From contig NZ_CP070225.1 in NCBI RefSeq assembly GCF_021631985.1, positions 7,068,001-7,132,000 on the forward strand: DNA of 64,000 nt, given 5' to 3'. The position numbers and the translations under genes were made by a program. The notes beneath the pieces are model-generated. The model saw only the letters and a list, made by a program, of their open reading frames with translations, made no database searches and was not told the origin of the DNA. Below are positions 8,384-16,740 of this stretch, one piece after another. Every line of letters starts with the position of its first letter. The first letter of the stretch is position 1. The DNA comes from Sandaracinus amylolyticus. GTDB lineage: Bacteria; Myxococcota_A; Polyangia; Polyangiales; Sandaracinaceae.

Positions 8384-9211
8384 TCACGGGCTCGTGCCCG
8401 CCTCTCGCGCCACGTGCGGCGCGCGCCGCGGCCGATCCTCCAGCAAGAAGCGCTCGACGACCTCGGCGAACAGATGAGGCGCGGTCGTCATCGCCTCGTG
8501 CGCTTGCCCGCCGAGCGCGACCACGCGCGCATCGCGCATCGTCCTCGCGAGCGCATCGGTGAGGTAGCGCGCGCGCACACTCTCGGTCCCGAAGAGCAGC
8601 AGCGCCGGCATGGCGAGCACGCGAGCTCGCTCCGGCACGAACGTGTAGCGATGGATCGCGCGCAGGTCGCTCAAGCTCGCCTCCGCGTCGCTCGTCCACG
8701 TCGTCCAGTCGGGCGAGGCCCGCAGCGCGAGCAGCTCGTCCTCCTTCATGCCGATCGCATCGCGCAAGAACGTCGCCGCGACCTCGTCCCACGCCTTGCT
8801 GGCAGCGAACGACTCGAGCCGCGCGAGCAGCACGTCGTCGACCGCGTTCGGCCACGGAGGCTCGTAGAGCACCAGCTTCGCGACGAGCTCCGGCACGCGG
8901 ATGCTCGCCTCGAGCGCGCAGAGCGCGCCGAACGAGTGGCCGAGCAGGAACACCGGCGTGCCCACCGCGCGCACCACCGCGACGACGTCCGCCGCTTCGT
9001 CCTCGACGCGATGCCCGCCGTCGCTCGGGGTCTCGCCGCGACCGCGCCGCGCGATCGCGATCACCGTGAAGCGCTCGCGCAGCCGCGGCGCCACGTACAT
9101 CCAGTTCGTCTCGTGATCGCTGAAACCCCCGTGCACCAGCACGAGCGGCGGCCCGGTGCCCGCGCGCTCGTAGGACACCCGCGTCCCGTCCTCCGCCACG
9201 ACGCTCTCCAT
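8384..9211 (-). CDS. Alpha/beta hydrolase
   Basis: A 275-residue alpha/beta-fold hydrolase. Seen: oxyanion-hole region VLVHGGFSD, nucleophile elbow GHSFGA (Ser near residue 95), a region with acid candidates around LLLFGTES, and the catalytic His in GGQAHEAM near the C-terminus. The start at ATG 9211 (MESVVAEDGTRVSY) is chosen because the upstream open frame runs antisense through the HtrA gene. Family members are esterases, lactonases or haloperoxidase-like enzymes; the substrate cannot be told. Transcribed divergently from the protease gene with an 85-base intergenic region. Confidence 0.88.
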   Translation of the reverse strand: MESVVAEDGTRVSYERAGTGPPLVLVHGGFSDHETNWMYVAPRLRERFTVIAIARRGRGETPSDGGHRVEDEAADVVAVVRAVGTPVFLLGHSFGALCALEASIRVPELVAKLVLYEPPWPNAVDDVLLARLESFAASKAWDEVAATFLRDAIGMKEDELLALRASPDWTTWTSDAEASLSDLRAIHRYTFVPERARVLAMPALLLFGTESVRARYLTDALARTMRDARVVALGGQAHEAMTTAPHLFAEVVERFLLEDRPRRAPHVAREAGTSP

Positions 9212-9296
9212 CACACGACCTCCGCTCTCACCGGATATCGCGACGGCGCGCTCGCGCGCGAGTTGGTCCGGCGCTGCCCGGGATGACCTCCTCGAC

Positions 9297-10730
9297 ATGA
9301 ACGTCGATCGGGAGCGCGCACCGCGGCGCGTCATCACCGCGGTGTGCGGCGTGGCGCTCGGCCTCACTGCGTCGGCGTTCGCGCCGCCGAGCTCCTCGCA
9401 CACCGAGGCGCAGCCCTCCGAGCGCAGCGCGACGATCGCCGATGCGCAGCGGGTCGGCAGCGCGTTCGCGCAGGTCGCGGCGCGCGTCGCGCCCTCGGTC
9501 GTGTCGATCCGCGTCGACGCGGTGCTGAGCGAAGAGGACATCTCGCCGCTGCTGCGCTGGATGCTCCCGGATCTCCCGCCCGAGACCGTGATCGCCGCGG
9601 GCGCGTCGGGGTTCGTGATCTCCGAGGACGGCGCGATCCTGACCAACCGTCACGTCGTGTCGCGCGCCGCGCGCATCCGGGTGCGGCTCGCCGATGGACG
9701 CGTGCTGCCCGCGAGCGTCGTCGGCACCGATCGCGCCACCGACCTCGCGGTGATCCGCGTGCCGGCGCGCGGCCTCGAGCCGCTGCGCTTCGCCGACATG
9801 CGCGAGCACCACGTCGGCGACTGGGTCGTCGCGGTGGGCTCACCCTATGGCTTCGATGCGACGGTGACGACCGGTGTCGTGAGCGCGCTCGGTCGCAGCG
9901 GGCTCGGGATGAGCGAGCTCGAGGACTACGTGCAGACCGACGCCGTGATCCATCCCGGCAGCTCGGGCGGGCCGCTGGTCGATCTCGACGGAGCGGTCGT
10001 CGGCGTCACCACGATCGTGCTGCGGCCGGCGCCCGGCGTGAGCTTCGCGGTGTCCGCCGAGCTCGCGCGCGACGTCGCGCAGCAGCTCCTCCGACACGGC
10101 CGCGTGCGCCGGCCGTGGATCGGCGTCGAGCACCAGGACCTCACGCCCGAGCTCGCGACCGCGCTCGGCGCGCCCGCCGATCGCGGCGGCGCGATCGTCA
10201 ACGCGCTCGACGCGGAGAGCCCCGCGGCGCGCGCCGGTGTGCAGCTCGGCGACGTGATCATCGCGATGGACGACGCTCCGATCGCGCGCAGCGTGGATCT
10301 CACCCGCAACCTCCTGCGCCATCCGGTGGATCACGATCTCACGCTCGAGGTGCTGCGACGCGGTCACGAGCGACGTATCGAGCTCCGTCCGATCGCGCGC
10401 GCCGAGGAGGACGAAGAGCGTCCTCCGGTGTCGCGCGCGAGAGCGCGTCCCCAGAGCCGCGATCTCGGGATCGAGCTCCTCGCGCTGACGCCCGAGCTCG
10501 CGGAGCAGGTGGGCTACGACGGCAGCGACGGCGCGATCGTCGGCGGTGTGCGCGAGGCAGGCCCCGCGTACCACGCGGGGCTGCGCCCCGGCGACGTCAT
10601 CGTCGACGCGGATCGCGAGACGGTCCGCACGCTCGAGGATCTCTCTCGCGCGCTCTCCGACGGCACCGCGCTGCTGCGCGTCGTGCGCGGCGAGCACGCG
10701 TTCTACACGGTCCTCGGCGAGCGCAGCTGA
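9297..10730 (+). CDS. HtrA/Deg-type periplasmic serine protease
   Basis: A 477-residue trypsin-fold quality-control protease. N-terminal signal sequence (VITAVCGVALGLTASAFA). Protease domain about 40-255 with His in LTNRHVV, Asp in ATDLAVI and Ser in HPGSSGGPL; the usual GNSGGP is GSSGGP here. Two PDZ domains follow, about 265-365 (PWIGVEHQDL, AGVQLGDVIIAMD) and about 385-475 (AGLRPGDVIVDAD). This two-PDZ layout matches DegP/DegQ. It acts on misfolded envelope proteins. A repeat with hairpins follows directly after the stop and may end transcription. Confidence 0.93.
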   Translation: MNVDRERAPRRVITAVCGVALGLTASAFAPPSSSHTEAQPSERSATIADAQRVGSAFAQVAARVAPSVVSIRVDAVLSEEDISPLLRWMLPDLPPETVIAAGASGFVISEDGAILTNRHVVSRAARIRVRLADGRVLPASVVGTDRATDLAVIRVPARGLEPLRFADMREHHVGDWVVAVGSPYGFDATVTTGVVSALGRSGLGMSELEDYVQTDAVIHPGSSGGPLVDLDGAVVGVTTIVLRPAPGVSFAVSAELARDVAQQLLRHGRVRRPWIGVEHQDLTPELATALGAPADRGGAIVNALDAESPAARAGVQLGDVIIAMDDAPIARSVDLTRNLLRHPVDHDLTLEVLRRGHERRIELRPIARAEEDEERPPVSRARARPQSRDLGIELLALTPELAEQVGYDGSDGAIVGGVREAGPAYHAGLRPGDVIVDADRETVRTLEDLSRALSDGTALLRVVRGEHAFYTVLGERS

Positions 10731-10732
10731 GC

Positions 10733-10790
10733 CCTTGCCGGAGTGCTCGTCCCGCCGGTAGCGGACGGGAGCGCGCGCAGCGCGCGGATT
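10733..10790 (+). repeat. Intergenic dispersed repeat, copy 1
   Basis: A 58-base unit just after the HtrA stop, sharing the core GGAGTGCTCGTCCCGC, then GGACGGGAGCGCGCG and an AGCGCGCGG end, with two further copies at 29970-30124. It contains two potential hairpins: CCCGCCG/CGG-A-CGGG around 10751-10769 and GCGCGCG/CGCGCG around 10770-10786. No T-run follows, so a standard Rho-independent terminator is not supported, though a role in 3' end formation is possible. Confidence 0.7.
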
Positions 10791-10797
10791 GTTCGAC

Positions 10798-12108
10798 TCA
10801 GCGGATCACGATCTCGCGCAGCGCGCGGCCGCGCGCATCGACGATTCGGTGCCCGGGGAGCCACACCGGCGCAGGCGAGCGGAACGCGATCGCGCGCGGT
10901 CGTCCCGGCTTCTCGCAGGGCGGCGCGAGGTCGTACGGGAAGCTGCGATCGGCGACCACGTAGCTCTCGATCACCGCGCGATCCGCGCCCGCGTTCGTGC
11001 ACAGATATCCGTCGAGGAAGTCGACGAGCTCGGGGCCGTCCGCGCCGCGATCGCTCGCGCCGTCGACCAGCCATTCCGTGAGCACGCCGAACGATCGCGC
11101 GCGCTGCTGATCGACGTCGGACGACGCGACGTAGAGCCGCCACAGCGAGCTCGCGATGATCCACTCCGAGAGCGGCTGCGACATCGGACCGCCGGGATTC
11201 GCGACGTACTCGCCGCTTCGCGACAGCGCGCCGAGATCGAGCGCGAGCGAGATCTCGCCGCTGACGGTGTCGCCGTAGAACGGATCGCCGCGCACCGCCG
11301 ACGCGAAGAACGAGGGCCAGCCCTCGTTCCACGCGAGCCGAGGATCGGTGTCCGCGCCCGCGTGCGGATTTCCGCCGACGATCTGGCTGAACGACACGAC
11401 GTGCTGGAGGAAGTGCCCGAGCTCGTGCAGCAGCACCGGCACGTCGAACTCGTCGGTGTCGTCGGGGCCACCGAGGATCCACAGCTCGTCGCCGCTCGCG
11501 TACGACGTGCCGCCCGGCGTGACGCGGCCTCGCTCCCAGTGCGTCTCGAGCGGCGGGAACGGCGCATCGCGCTCGAACGCGACGCGCGCGTACTGGAGGC
11601 CCTCGCGCATCGTGTGCGCGATCGCGAGCGCACCGCCGAAGTCGACCTCGGCGACGTGCACGTCCCCGACCCCCGCCGAGACCGAGCCGCGGAACGCGTA
11701 GGTCGCGCCGTCGAAGTCGGTCACGTCGCTCGCGGGATCGGAGCTGGACGCGAGCACGCGCACCGCATCGCCGACCGCGTCGAACGCGAAGCGTCCGTCC
11801 TCGTCGGTCGTGGCGCGCGCGATCTCGCTCTCGCCATCGAGCAGCACGACCTCCACGCCCGGCGCCGGCGATGCGATCGCGGCGCCGAGGCCGCCGCGCG
11901 CGAACGGACGTCGATCGTACGTCACGCGCCCCGACACCCCGCTCGGCGCCGCGTCGATCGCGGGCTGCGCGTCGTCACGCGGCTGCGCCGCATCGACGCT
12001 GGGCTGCGCCGCGTCGTACCGGCCGGCGTCGCCTCCTCGTGGGCTCGCGTCGTCGCATCCGATCACCACGAGCCACGCCGAGAGGATCGCCCACGCCGTC
12101 CAACGCAT
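10798..12108 (-). CDS. Putative lipoprotein with HELGH metallopeptidase-like motif
   Basis: A 436-residue exported protein starting at ATG 12108. N-terminal hydrophobic segment ends in a lipobox-like VVIGC, giving a predicted lipidated Cys followed by an Asp/Ala/Pro-rich spacer containing repeated DAAQP units. Then a carboxypeptidase-regulatory-like beta domain (SGVSGRVTYDRRPF... DGRFAFDAVGDAV) and a larger domain with LLHELGHFLQHV, whose HELGH resembles the zinc-binding HExxH of metallopeptidases. A downstream glutamate zinc ligand may lie in WNEGWPSFFAS. The similarity is motif-level only. Envelope location and peptidase activity are inference. Confidence 0.75.
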   Translation of the reverse strand: MRWTAWAILSAWLVVIGCDDASPRGGDAGRYDAAQPSVDAAQPRDDAQPAIDAAPSGVSGRVTYDRRPFARGGLGAAIASPAPGVEVVLLDGESEIARATTDEDGRFAFDAVGDAVRVLASSSDPASDVTDFDGATYAFRGSVSAGVGDVHVAEVDFGGALAIAHTMREGLQYARVAFERDAPFPPLETHWERGRVTPGGTSYASGDELWILGGPDDTDEFDVPVLLHELGHFLQHVVSFSQIVGGNPHAGADTDPRLAWNEGWPSFFASAVRGDPFYGDTVSGEISLALDLGALSRSGEYVANPGGPMSQPLSEWIIASSLWRLYVASSDVDQQRARSFGVLTEWLVDGASDRGADGPELVDFLDGYLCTNAGADRAVIESYVVADRSFPYDLAPPCEKPGRPRAIAFRSPAPVWLPGHRIVDARGRALREIVIR

Positions 12109-12194
12109 CGCGCGATGCTCGCTCGCGCATCCCACGACGCGCAACGCTCATCGTGGACCCTGGTGCTCCTTCGACTTGACCGGGGCTTGTATCT

Positions 12195-12431
12195 AGTGCA
12201 CCGGCCGATTGCCCGCCGTGGTAGGGCTGCCGGTCCAGCGGTTTCGGGAGAGGGTCGCCGCGTAGGGCTTGGGGCATCGTCCCCGTGACTGAGATTGGCG
12301 CCCTCGACCGAGTTTCTTTGCTCGAACGGTATCCAGAGGCGTGGCTCGTCCACCGTCCTCGCATGGACAAGCAAGGGCACGAAGCTCGGCTCCGAGGCTC
12401 CCGGGGACGCGAACACGAGCTCGAGAGGCAC
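12195..12431 (+). ncRNA. Candidate IS110 bridge (guide) RNA region
   Basis: The 237-base non-coding stretch before the transposase is where IS110-group elements encode a structured RNA that pairs with donor and target DNA. Visible structure: a nested hairpin near 12263-12303 (GGGC...GGGG...CCCC...GCCC). An 8-base match ACGGTATC occurs at 12326-12333 and again at the right end of the element (13630-13637), as expected if this part of the RNA recognises the donor end. No experimental evidence; inference from family knowledge plus this match. Confidence 0.4.
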
Positions 12432-13601
12432 ATGAGATTCGTCGGGATCGACATCGGTTCGGAGAAGCACGTCGTCGCGATCGTGGACGAGGCGGGCAAG
12501 GCACTGCGGAAGCCGACGCCGTTCTCCGAAGACGCGTCGGGCTACGAGCGACTGCGCTCGATGCTCGGTGAGCCCGCCGACGCGTTCATCGCGATGGAGG
12601 CGACGGGGCACTATTGGCAGAACCTCTTCGCGTTCCTGCATGCAGCAGGGTTTCAGGTCGCGCTGTTGAACCCGACGCGCACGTCGCGGTTTGCAGCCGA
12701 GGATCTGCGGCGCGCGAAGACCGACGCGCTCGACGCTCTGGGCATCGCACGCTTCGCGCAGCAGAAGAGACCTGCGGCGACCCCGATGCCCGATGAGGCC
12801 ACGCTCGAGCTGCGTGAGCTGATCCGGCTTCGCGACCGCCTCGTGCAGGACCTCGGCGACCGCACGCGGCAACTGCACCGCGCGCTCGACCTCTGTTTTC
12901 CGGAGTTCACCGAGCACGTGCGCGACGTGGCTTCGGCCAAAGCGACCACGCTGCTCATCGCGAGTCCGACCGCCGAGGCCTTCCGTGCTGCCGACCCGAA
13001 CGCGCTGGCGGAGCTGAAGTACGACGGCCGCCACGTCATCGGTGTCGAGCTCGCGCAAGCGCTCTGCGCGGCTGCGAAGACCTCCGTGGGCCGCCACCAG
13101 GGCACGGCGTACGAGCTTCAGATCCGCTACGCGTGCGAGGACATCGCGACGCTCCGAGCGCGGATCAAGAAGCTCGACGACGACATCGGCCAGAGCCTCG
13201 AGCGCCACGAGGTCGGCAAGCTGCTGACCACCATCGACGGCGTCGGCGACAACACCGCGGCGCGGATGATCGCCTCGATCGACTTCGACGCGTTCAAGAG
13301 CGCGGCCGCGCTCGCGGCGTACGTCGGCGTCGCCCCGATCGTGAGCCACTCAGGCAAGCGCCAGCCACTGCGAGGCCCCGCCTGCACGATGGGCGACGCC
13401 GACCTGCGCGCGAAGCTCTGGATGCCGACGCTGCGAGCGGTGACCCACAACCCGTGGCTCAAGGCGTTCTACGGGCGCCTGGTCGCGGCCGGAAAGCCGA
13501 AGAAGCTCGCGATCATCGCTGCGATGCGCAAGCTCCTCGGCGCGATGATCAGCGTCGCGCGCACCCGCACGCCCTTCGTGCCGAGGCTCGCGGCGGCCTG
13601 A
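12432..13601 (+). CDS. IS110-family DEDD transposase
   Basis: A 389-residue recombinase. N-terminal RuvC-like DEDD domain: FVGIDIGSEKHVVAIVDEAG (first Asp), FIAMEATGHYW (Glu), NPTRTSRFAAEDLRRAKTDALDA (Asp-Asp). C-terminal transposase_20 domain with the helix-hairpin-helix like LTTIDGVGDNTAARMIA and the conserved serine region GVAPIVSHSGKRQ. Start at ATG 12432 gives the family-typical MRFVGIDIG; an upstream in-frame ATG at 12285 would add unrelated sequence overlapping the non-coding left end. Codon use is somewhat less biased than neighbours, consistent with acquisition. The gene appears intact. Confidence 0.93.
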   Translation: MRFVGIDIGSEKHVVAIVDEAGKALRKPTPFSEDASGYERLRSMLGEPADAFIAMEATGHYWQNLFAFLHAAGFQVALLNPTRTSRFAAEDLRRAKTDALDALGIARFAQQKRPAATPMPDEATLELRELIRLRDRLVQDLGDRTRQLHRALDLCFPEFTEHVRDVASAKATTLLIASPTAEAFRAADPNALAELKYDGRHVIGVELAQALCAAAKTSVGRHQGTAYELQIRYACEDIATLRARIKKLDDDIGQSLERHEVGKLLTTIDGVGDNTAARMIASIDFDAFKSAAALAAYVGVAPIVSHSGKRQPLRGPACTMGDADLRAKLWMPTLRAVTHNPWLKAFYGRLVAAGKPKKLAIIAAMRKLLGAMISVARTRTPFVPRLAAA

Positions 13602-13637
13602 CGACCGCACTTCGAGCTTGCACGAGGTCACGGTATC

Positions 13638-14378
13638 TCAGTCCTCGTCGTCGAGGCTCGCGCCGCCGAGCGTCGCGCGCAGCTCGTCGATGGAGCGGAT
13701 CGCGAACCCTTCCTTGCTCGTCGCGACCAGCCCTTCCTTGTGCCACTGCGAGAAGATGCGGATCACGGTCTCCACGCGCGCGCCGACGTAGGTCGCGACG
13801 TGCGCGCGAGAGAGCGCGAGCGGGACGTAGGTCTTGCCGTCGATCCCCTCGTCCCCGAAGCGCTCGGCGAGGTCGAGCATGAACGCGGCGACACGACGCT
13901 GGACCGTGCCCGCTGCGAGCACGTCGATCTTCGCGTGCAGCAGCACGCAGTGCTCGAGCAGCGCGCGGTTGATCGCGAGCGCGAGGCGCACGTCGGTCTG
14001 CACCAGCTCGAGGATCGGCGCAGACGCGACGCGCAGCACCTCGAGCGACGGAGTCGCGGCGTACGCGTCCGCGATGAACGCGCGGCGCTCGAGCGTCACC
14101 GGGATCGCGGGGCTCTCGCCCGGGCCGAAGAGCGCGATCAGCGTCGACTCGTGGCTCGTCGGAGCACGCTGCAGCTCGAGCACGCCGCGCAACACGACGT
14201 GGAAGTGCTCGGCGGGCGCGCCGCGCCGCCACAAGCACTCACCCTGATGCAGGCGATGCACGTCGGCGTGAGGGACCAGCGTCGCGAGCAGCTCGGGGTC
14301 GAGCGAGCGGAACAGACGCGACGTGGAGAGCGTGCGGAGGAGCGATTCACGCTGCACGAGGGACCTCGGAGGAACCAT
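13638..14378 (-). CDS. CRP/FNR-family regulator (paralogue 1)
   Basis: A 246-residue regulator: cyclic-nucleotide-binding-like beta roll at about 20-125 (GECLWRRGAPAEHFHVVLRGVLEL), long dimerisation helix, and a winged helix-turn-helix with LSRAHVATYVGARVETVIRIFSQW. The recognition helix ETVIR differs from the ETISR of FNR by Ile for Ser. There is no N-terminal cysteine cluster, so iron-sulfur oxygen sensing is not expected; heme or NO sensing as in Dnr is possible. A close paralogue lies at 16741-17493. It neighbours molybdenum-cofactor and respiratory genes, so it probably controls nitrogen-oxide respiration. The IS110 element ends at its stop codon. Confidence 0.9.
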   Translation of the reverse strand: MVPPRSLVQRESLLRTLSTSRLFRSLDPELLATLVPHADVHRLHQGECLWRRGAPAEHFHVVLRGVLELQRAPTSHESTLIALFGPGESPAIPVTLERRAFIADAYAATPSLEVLRVASAPILELVQTDVRLALAINRALLEHCVLLHAKIDVLAAGTVQRRVAAFMLDLAERFGDEGIDGKTYVPLALSRAHVATYVGARVETVIRIFSQWHKEGLVATSKEGFAIRSIDELRATLGGASLDDED

Positions 14379-14416
14379 GGGTCATCTCGCAGGGCACGCA
14401 AAGCGCGGGACGCGCC

Positions 14417-15379
14417 TCATCCGAGCACGGCGCGCACGACCTCGTCGAGGCGCGACGGATCACCACGCCGCGACGCGCTCTTCATCCCGTGCACCAGCGC
14501 GAAGCGCTCGAGCGCGCGCAGCGTGGGCCATCGTGCCCCGAGCCGGGCGCCGATCGCGTCGCGCAACGCCGCGGGCGGCGCTGCGGCATCGAGCTCGGGC
14601 ACCGCGTCGATCTCGCGGGTCGCGGTGCCCGCGAGGATCGTGCGCACGGCGCCGACGTCGACGACCTCGCGCGCGCCCTCGGTGACCATCGCGCGACGCG
14701 CATCGAGCTCGAGCGCGCGCCACGTCTCGAGCGAGAGATGAAGGCCGGCGCGATCGAGCGCGCGCCGCGCCGCGAGCGGGACGAGCTCGAGCCGCACGTC
14801 GATGCCCTCGAAGCCCCACACGTTCGCGGGCACGTCGAGCACCTCGGGCGTGTTGGCGTTCACGAGCTCTTCCTCTCGCACGTCCACCTCGATCGTCTCC
14901 TCGGGCGTCGCGAGATCGTGCAGGGAGCGCCGTCCCTCCGCGATGCGCGCGGCGATGCGCCCCACCAGCGCACGCCGGTACACGGCGACCAGCGGCTCTC
15001 CCTTCGCGCGCACCACGAGCGCCTCGGGCGCGCGCTCGGCCGCGGCGATCACCGACGCGATCGTCGACGCACGCACCCGCGGGAGATCTCCCGGCAGCAC
15101 GATCACATCACCGAGCCGCTCGAGCGCGGTGAGGACCCCGCCGGCCGGACCGTGCCCTTCGTGCGCGTCGTCGATCTGCGCATCACCGCGCGTCGCGACG
15201 TCGGGATCGCACGCGCCCACGAGCGTCACCGCGCGCCCGGTCGACTCGCGGAGCGCCGCGATCGCGCGGTCGACGAGCCACCCCGCATCGAGCGGCTCGC
15301 GCAGCTTGTCGCGGCCGAAGCGGGCACTGCGTCCACCCACGAGCACGATCGGGTGCAGGAGATCTCGCGGCATCGCCAT
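14417..15379 (-). CDS. mobA: MobA fused to nitrate-reductase-associated domain
   Basis: A 320-residue two-domain protein. Residues 1-about 180 are molybdenum cofactor guanylyltransferase: VLVGGRSARFGRDK (nucleotide-binding signature), VIVLPGDLPRV and NANTPEVL. MobA attaches GMP to molybdopterin to make the bis-MGD cofactor needed by NapA. Residues about 188-320 (GFEGIDVRLELVPLAARRAL, LSLETWRALE, TLRALERFALVHGM) resemble the small nitrate reductase-associated protein family, normally a separate gene. ATG 15379 is chosen over upstream in-frame codons. Two TTGC-N6-GCAA palindromes lie upstream. The fusion is a sequence observation; the second domain assignment is by remembered family pattern. 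Confidence 0.85.
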   Translation of the reverse strand: MAMPRDLLHPIVLVGGRSARFGRDKLREPLDAGWLVDRAIAALRESTGRAVTLVGACDPDVATRGDAQIDDAHEGHGPAGGVLTALERLGDVIVLPGDLPRVRASTIASVIAAAERAPEALVVRAKGEPLVAVYRRALVGRIAARIAEGRRSLHDLATPEETIEVDVREEELVNANTPEVLDVPANVWGFEGIDVRLELVPLAARRALDRAGLHLSLETWRALELDARRAMVTEGAREVVDVGAVRTILAGTATREIDAVPELDAAAPPAALRDAIGARLGARWPTLRALERFALVHGMKSASRRGDPSRLDEVVRAVLG

Positions 15380-15430
15380 GCCCGCGATCCTGCCTCGGCG
15401 CACCGGCTCGGTGCGAGCGGGATCGACGGC

Positions 15431-15477
15431 TTTGCACCGGCGCAAACCTCGCGCCTCGCGCGTTGCAGCCGTGCAAC
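15431..15477. promoter_or_regulatory. Paired TTGC-N6-GCAA palindromes upstream of mobA
   Basis: Two perfect inverted repeats with the same geometry: TTTGC-accggc-GCAAA at 15431-15446 and GTTGC-agccgt-GCAAC at 15462-15477, centres 31 bases apart (about three helical turns). They lie 52-98 bases upstream of the mobA start and just beyond the stop of the next membrane-protein gene. The 14-16 base, 6-base-spacer layout is that of CRP/FNR operators, and two CRP/FNR genes flank this region. Binding is inferred. Confidence 0.6.
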
Positions 15478-15481
15478 CCCC

Positions 15482-16693
15482 TCAGATCGCGCGCGGCCTC
15501 GCGACGCTCGCGACGAGCGCGCTGGTCGCGACGATCGCCATGCCCACCGCGCCCGCGGTCGCGACTCCGATCGTCCAGGCACCGCCCCAGGCGGCGGGCC
15601 ACACCTCGGAGAGCGGCACGAGGGTCGCCAGCAGCACGATCACCGCGGCCTGCAGCACGCCACGGGCGGGCACGGCGCGCGGGCCGATCACACGACGCGC
15701 GACGAGCACGATCGTCAGGGTCACGAGCCCGAGCAGCAGCGCGTGGAGATAGAGCAGCCGCAGCCCGGCCATCGAGGTCCACGCGATCCACGGCGTCGCG
15801 CTCGCGACCACGCGCGCGACCGCCGCGATCGCGCCCATCGCGAGCGGCACCGCGAGCTCCTTCGCGCGCGGCGCGCGCGCCAGCCGCACGATCTCCGAGA
15901 GCAACGCGCCGCCCCACACGAGCCCTGCGCCCGCCGAGACCCAGCGCAGCGCATCGGGCACCACGCCGCGCGGCACCGCGAGACCGAACGCGAGCGTGCT
16001 CGCGAGCGCGATCGCCAGCGTCACGCGCGGCCGCGCGCGCTCGATGCCCAGCGCGTCGTAGGCGAGCCCCAGCGCGGCGAGCACGAGCCATCCCTCCGAG
16101 AACGGATCGAGGAAGAGGTGCATGCCGATCGCGGTCCCGCGCTCGACGTCGAGGCCGAGCGGGCGCAGCAGCGCGAGGCTCCACGCGCCGGCGCTCGAGA
16201 CGACCAGCGTGACGAGCGCGAGATCCCAGGACGCGAGCGCGGCGTTGCGGGTCATCCCGCGCGTCTCGCGCACGTAGCGCGCGACGAACGCGTACCACGC
16301 GATCATGTTGAGCCCGGCGACGATCACCGAGAGCGGCACCCGTGCATCGCCGATCACCGCGGGCGCGTAGCCGAAGCGCAGGAAGAGCGGATGGCTCGCG
16401 ACGCCGAGCGTGAGCGTCGCGCCGATCACGTGGCCCATCGCGCGCGACATGCGCGCGCCGCGCATCGCCGCGGTCCGCGCCGCGACGAGCAGCATGATCG
16501 CGGGCGTCACCCAGCCGAAGAACATCAGGTGCGAGTGCGCGTGCCGCACGTTCACCAGCGAGATCCCGTGCGCCCAGCCCCACGACGTCGTGCCGCGGAA
16601 GAGCACGCCGGTGAGCGCCGCGATCGCGAAGCAGACGAGGGCGGCCCACCAGAACCGCACCAACTCCCGCGGGCTCGTCGACGTCGCGCGCAT
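15482..16693 (-). CDS. Polytopic membrane protein, possible heme/copper-binding respiratory protein
   Basis: A 403-residue integral membrane protein with about 11-12 hydrophobic segments. The second segment contains NVRHAHSHLMFFGW, a histidine-rich motif reminiscent of metal-binding helices in NnrS and heme-copper oxidase-like proteins; further His residues sit near predicted helix ends (IGMHLFLDP, LYLHALLLG). Start ATG 16693 is used because the longer frame runs antisense into the crp paralogue. It lies between mobA and crp paralogue 2 on the same strand. A part in NO handling or respiration is inferred from context; the family itself is not named with confidence. Confidence 0.7.
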   Translation of the reverse strand: MRATSTSPRELVRFWWAALVCFAIAALTGVLFRGTTSWGWAHGISLVNVRHAHSHLMFFGWVTPAIMLLVAARTAAMRGARMSRAMGHVIGATLTLGVASHPLFLRFGYAPAVIGDARVPLSVIVAGLNMIAWYAFVARYVRETRGMTRNAALASWDLALVTLVVSSAGAWSLALLRPLGLDVERGTAIGMHLFLDPFSEGWLVLAALGLAYDALGIERARPRVTLAIALASTLAFGLAVPRGVVPDALRWVSAGAGLVWGGALLSEIVRLARAPRAKELAVPLAMGAIAAVARVVASATPWIAWTSMAGLRLLYLHALLLGLVTLTIVLVARRVIGPRAVPARGVLQAAVIVLLATLVPLSEVWPAAWGGAWTIGVATAGAVGMAIVATSALVASVARPRAI

Positions 16694-16740
16694 GGGTCCG
16701 CTCGCGAGCCAGGTAGACACGTCCGCGCGGCGCGCCACCG

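Larger units (their letters stand above)
12193..13638 (+). mobile_element. IS110-family insertion sequence
   Basis: Extent is proposed from a matching GTATCT at 12189-12194 and 13633-13638 around the transposase gene, giving an element of about 1.44 kb, normal for IS110. IS110 elements lack long terminal inverted repeats and insert at short targets with a CT core; both junctions here contain CT after GTAT. The right junction falls exactly on the stop codon of the neighbouring crp-like gene (13638), so the insertion did not disrupt it. The left 240 bases are non-coding, as in elements encoding a guide RNA. A six-base match can be chance, so the ends are tentative. Confidence 0.6.
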
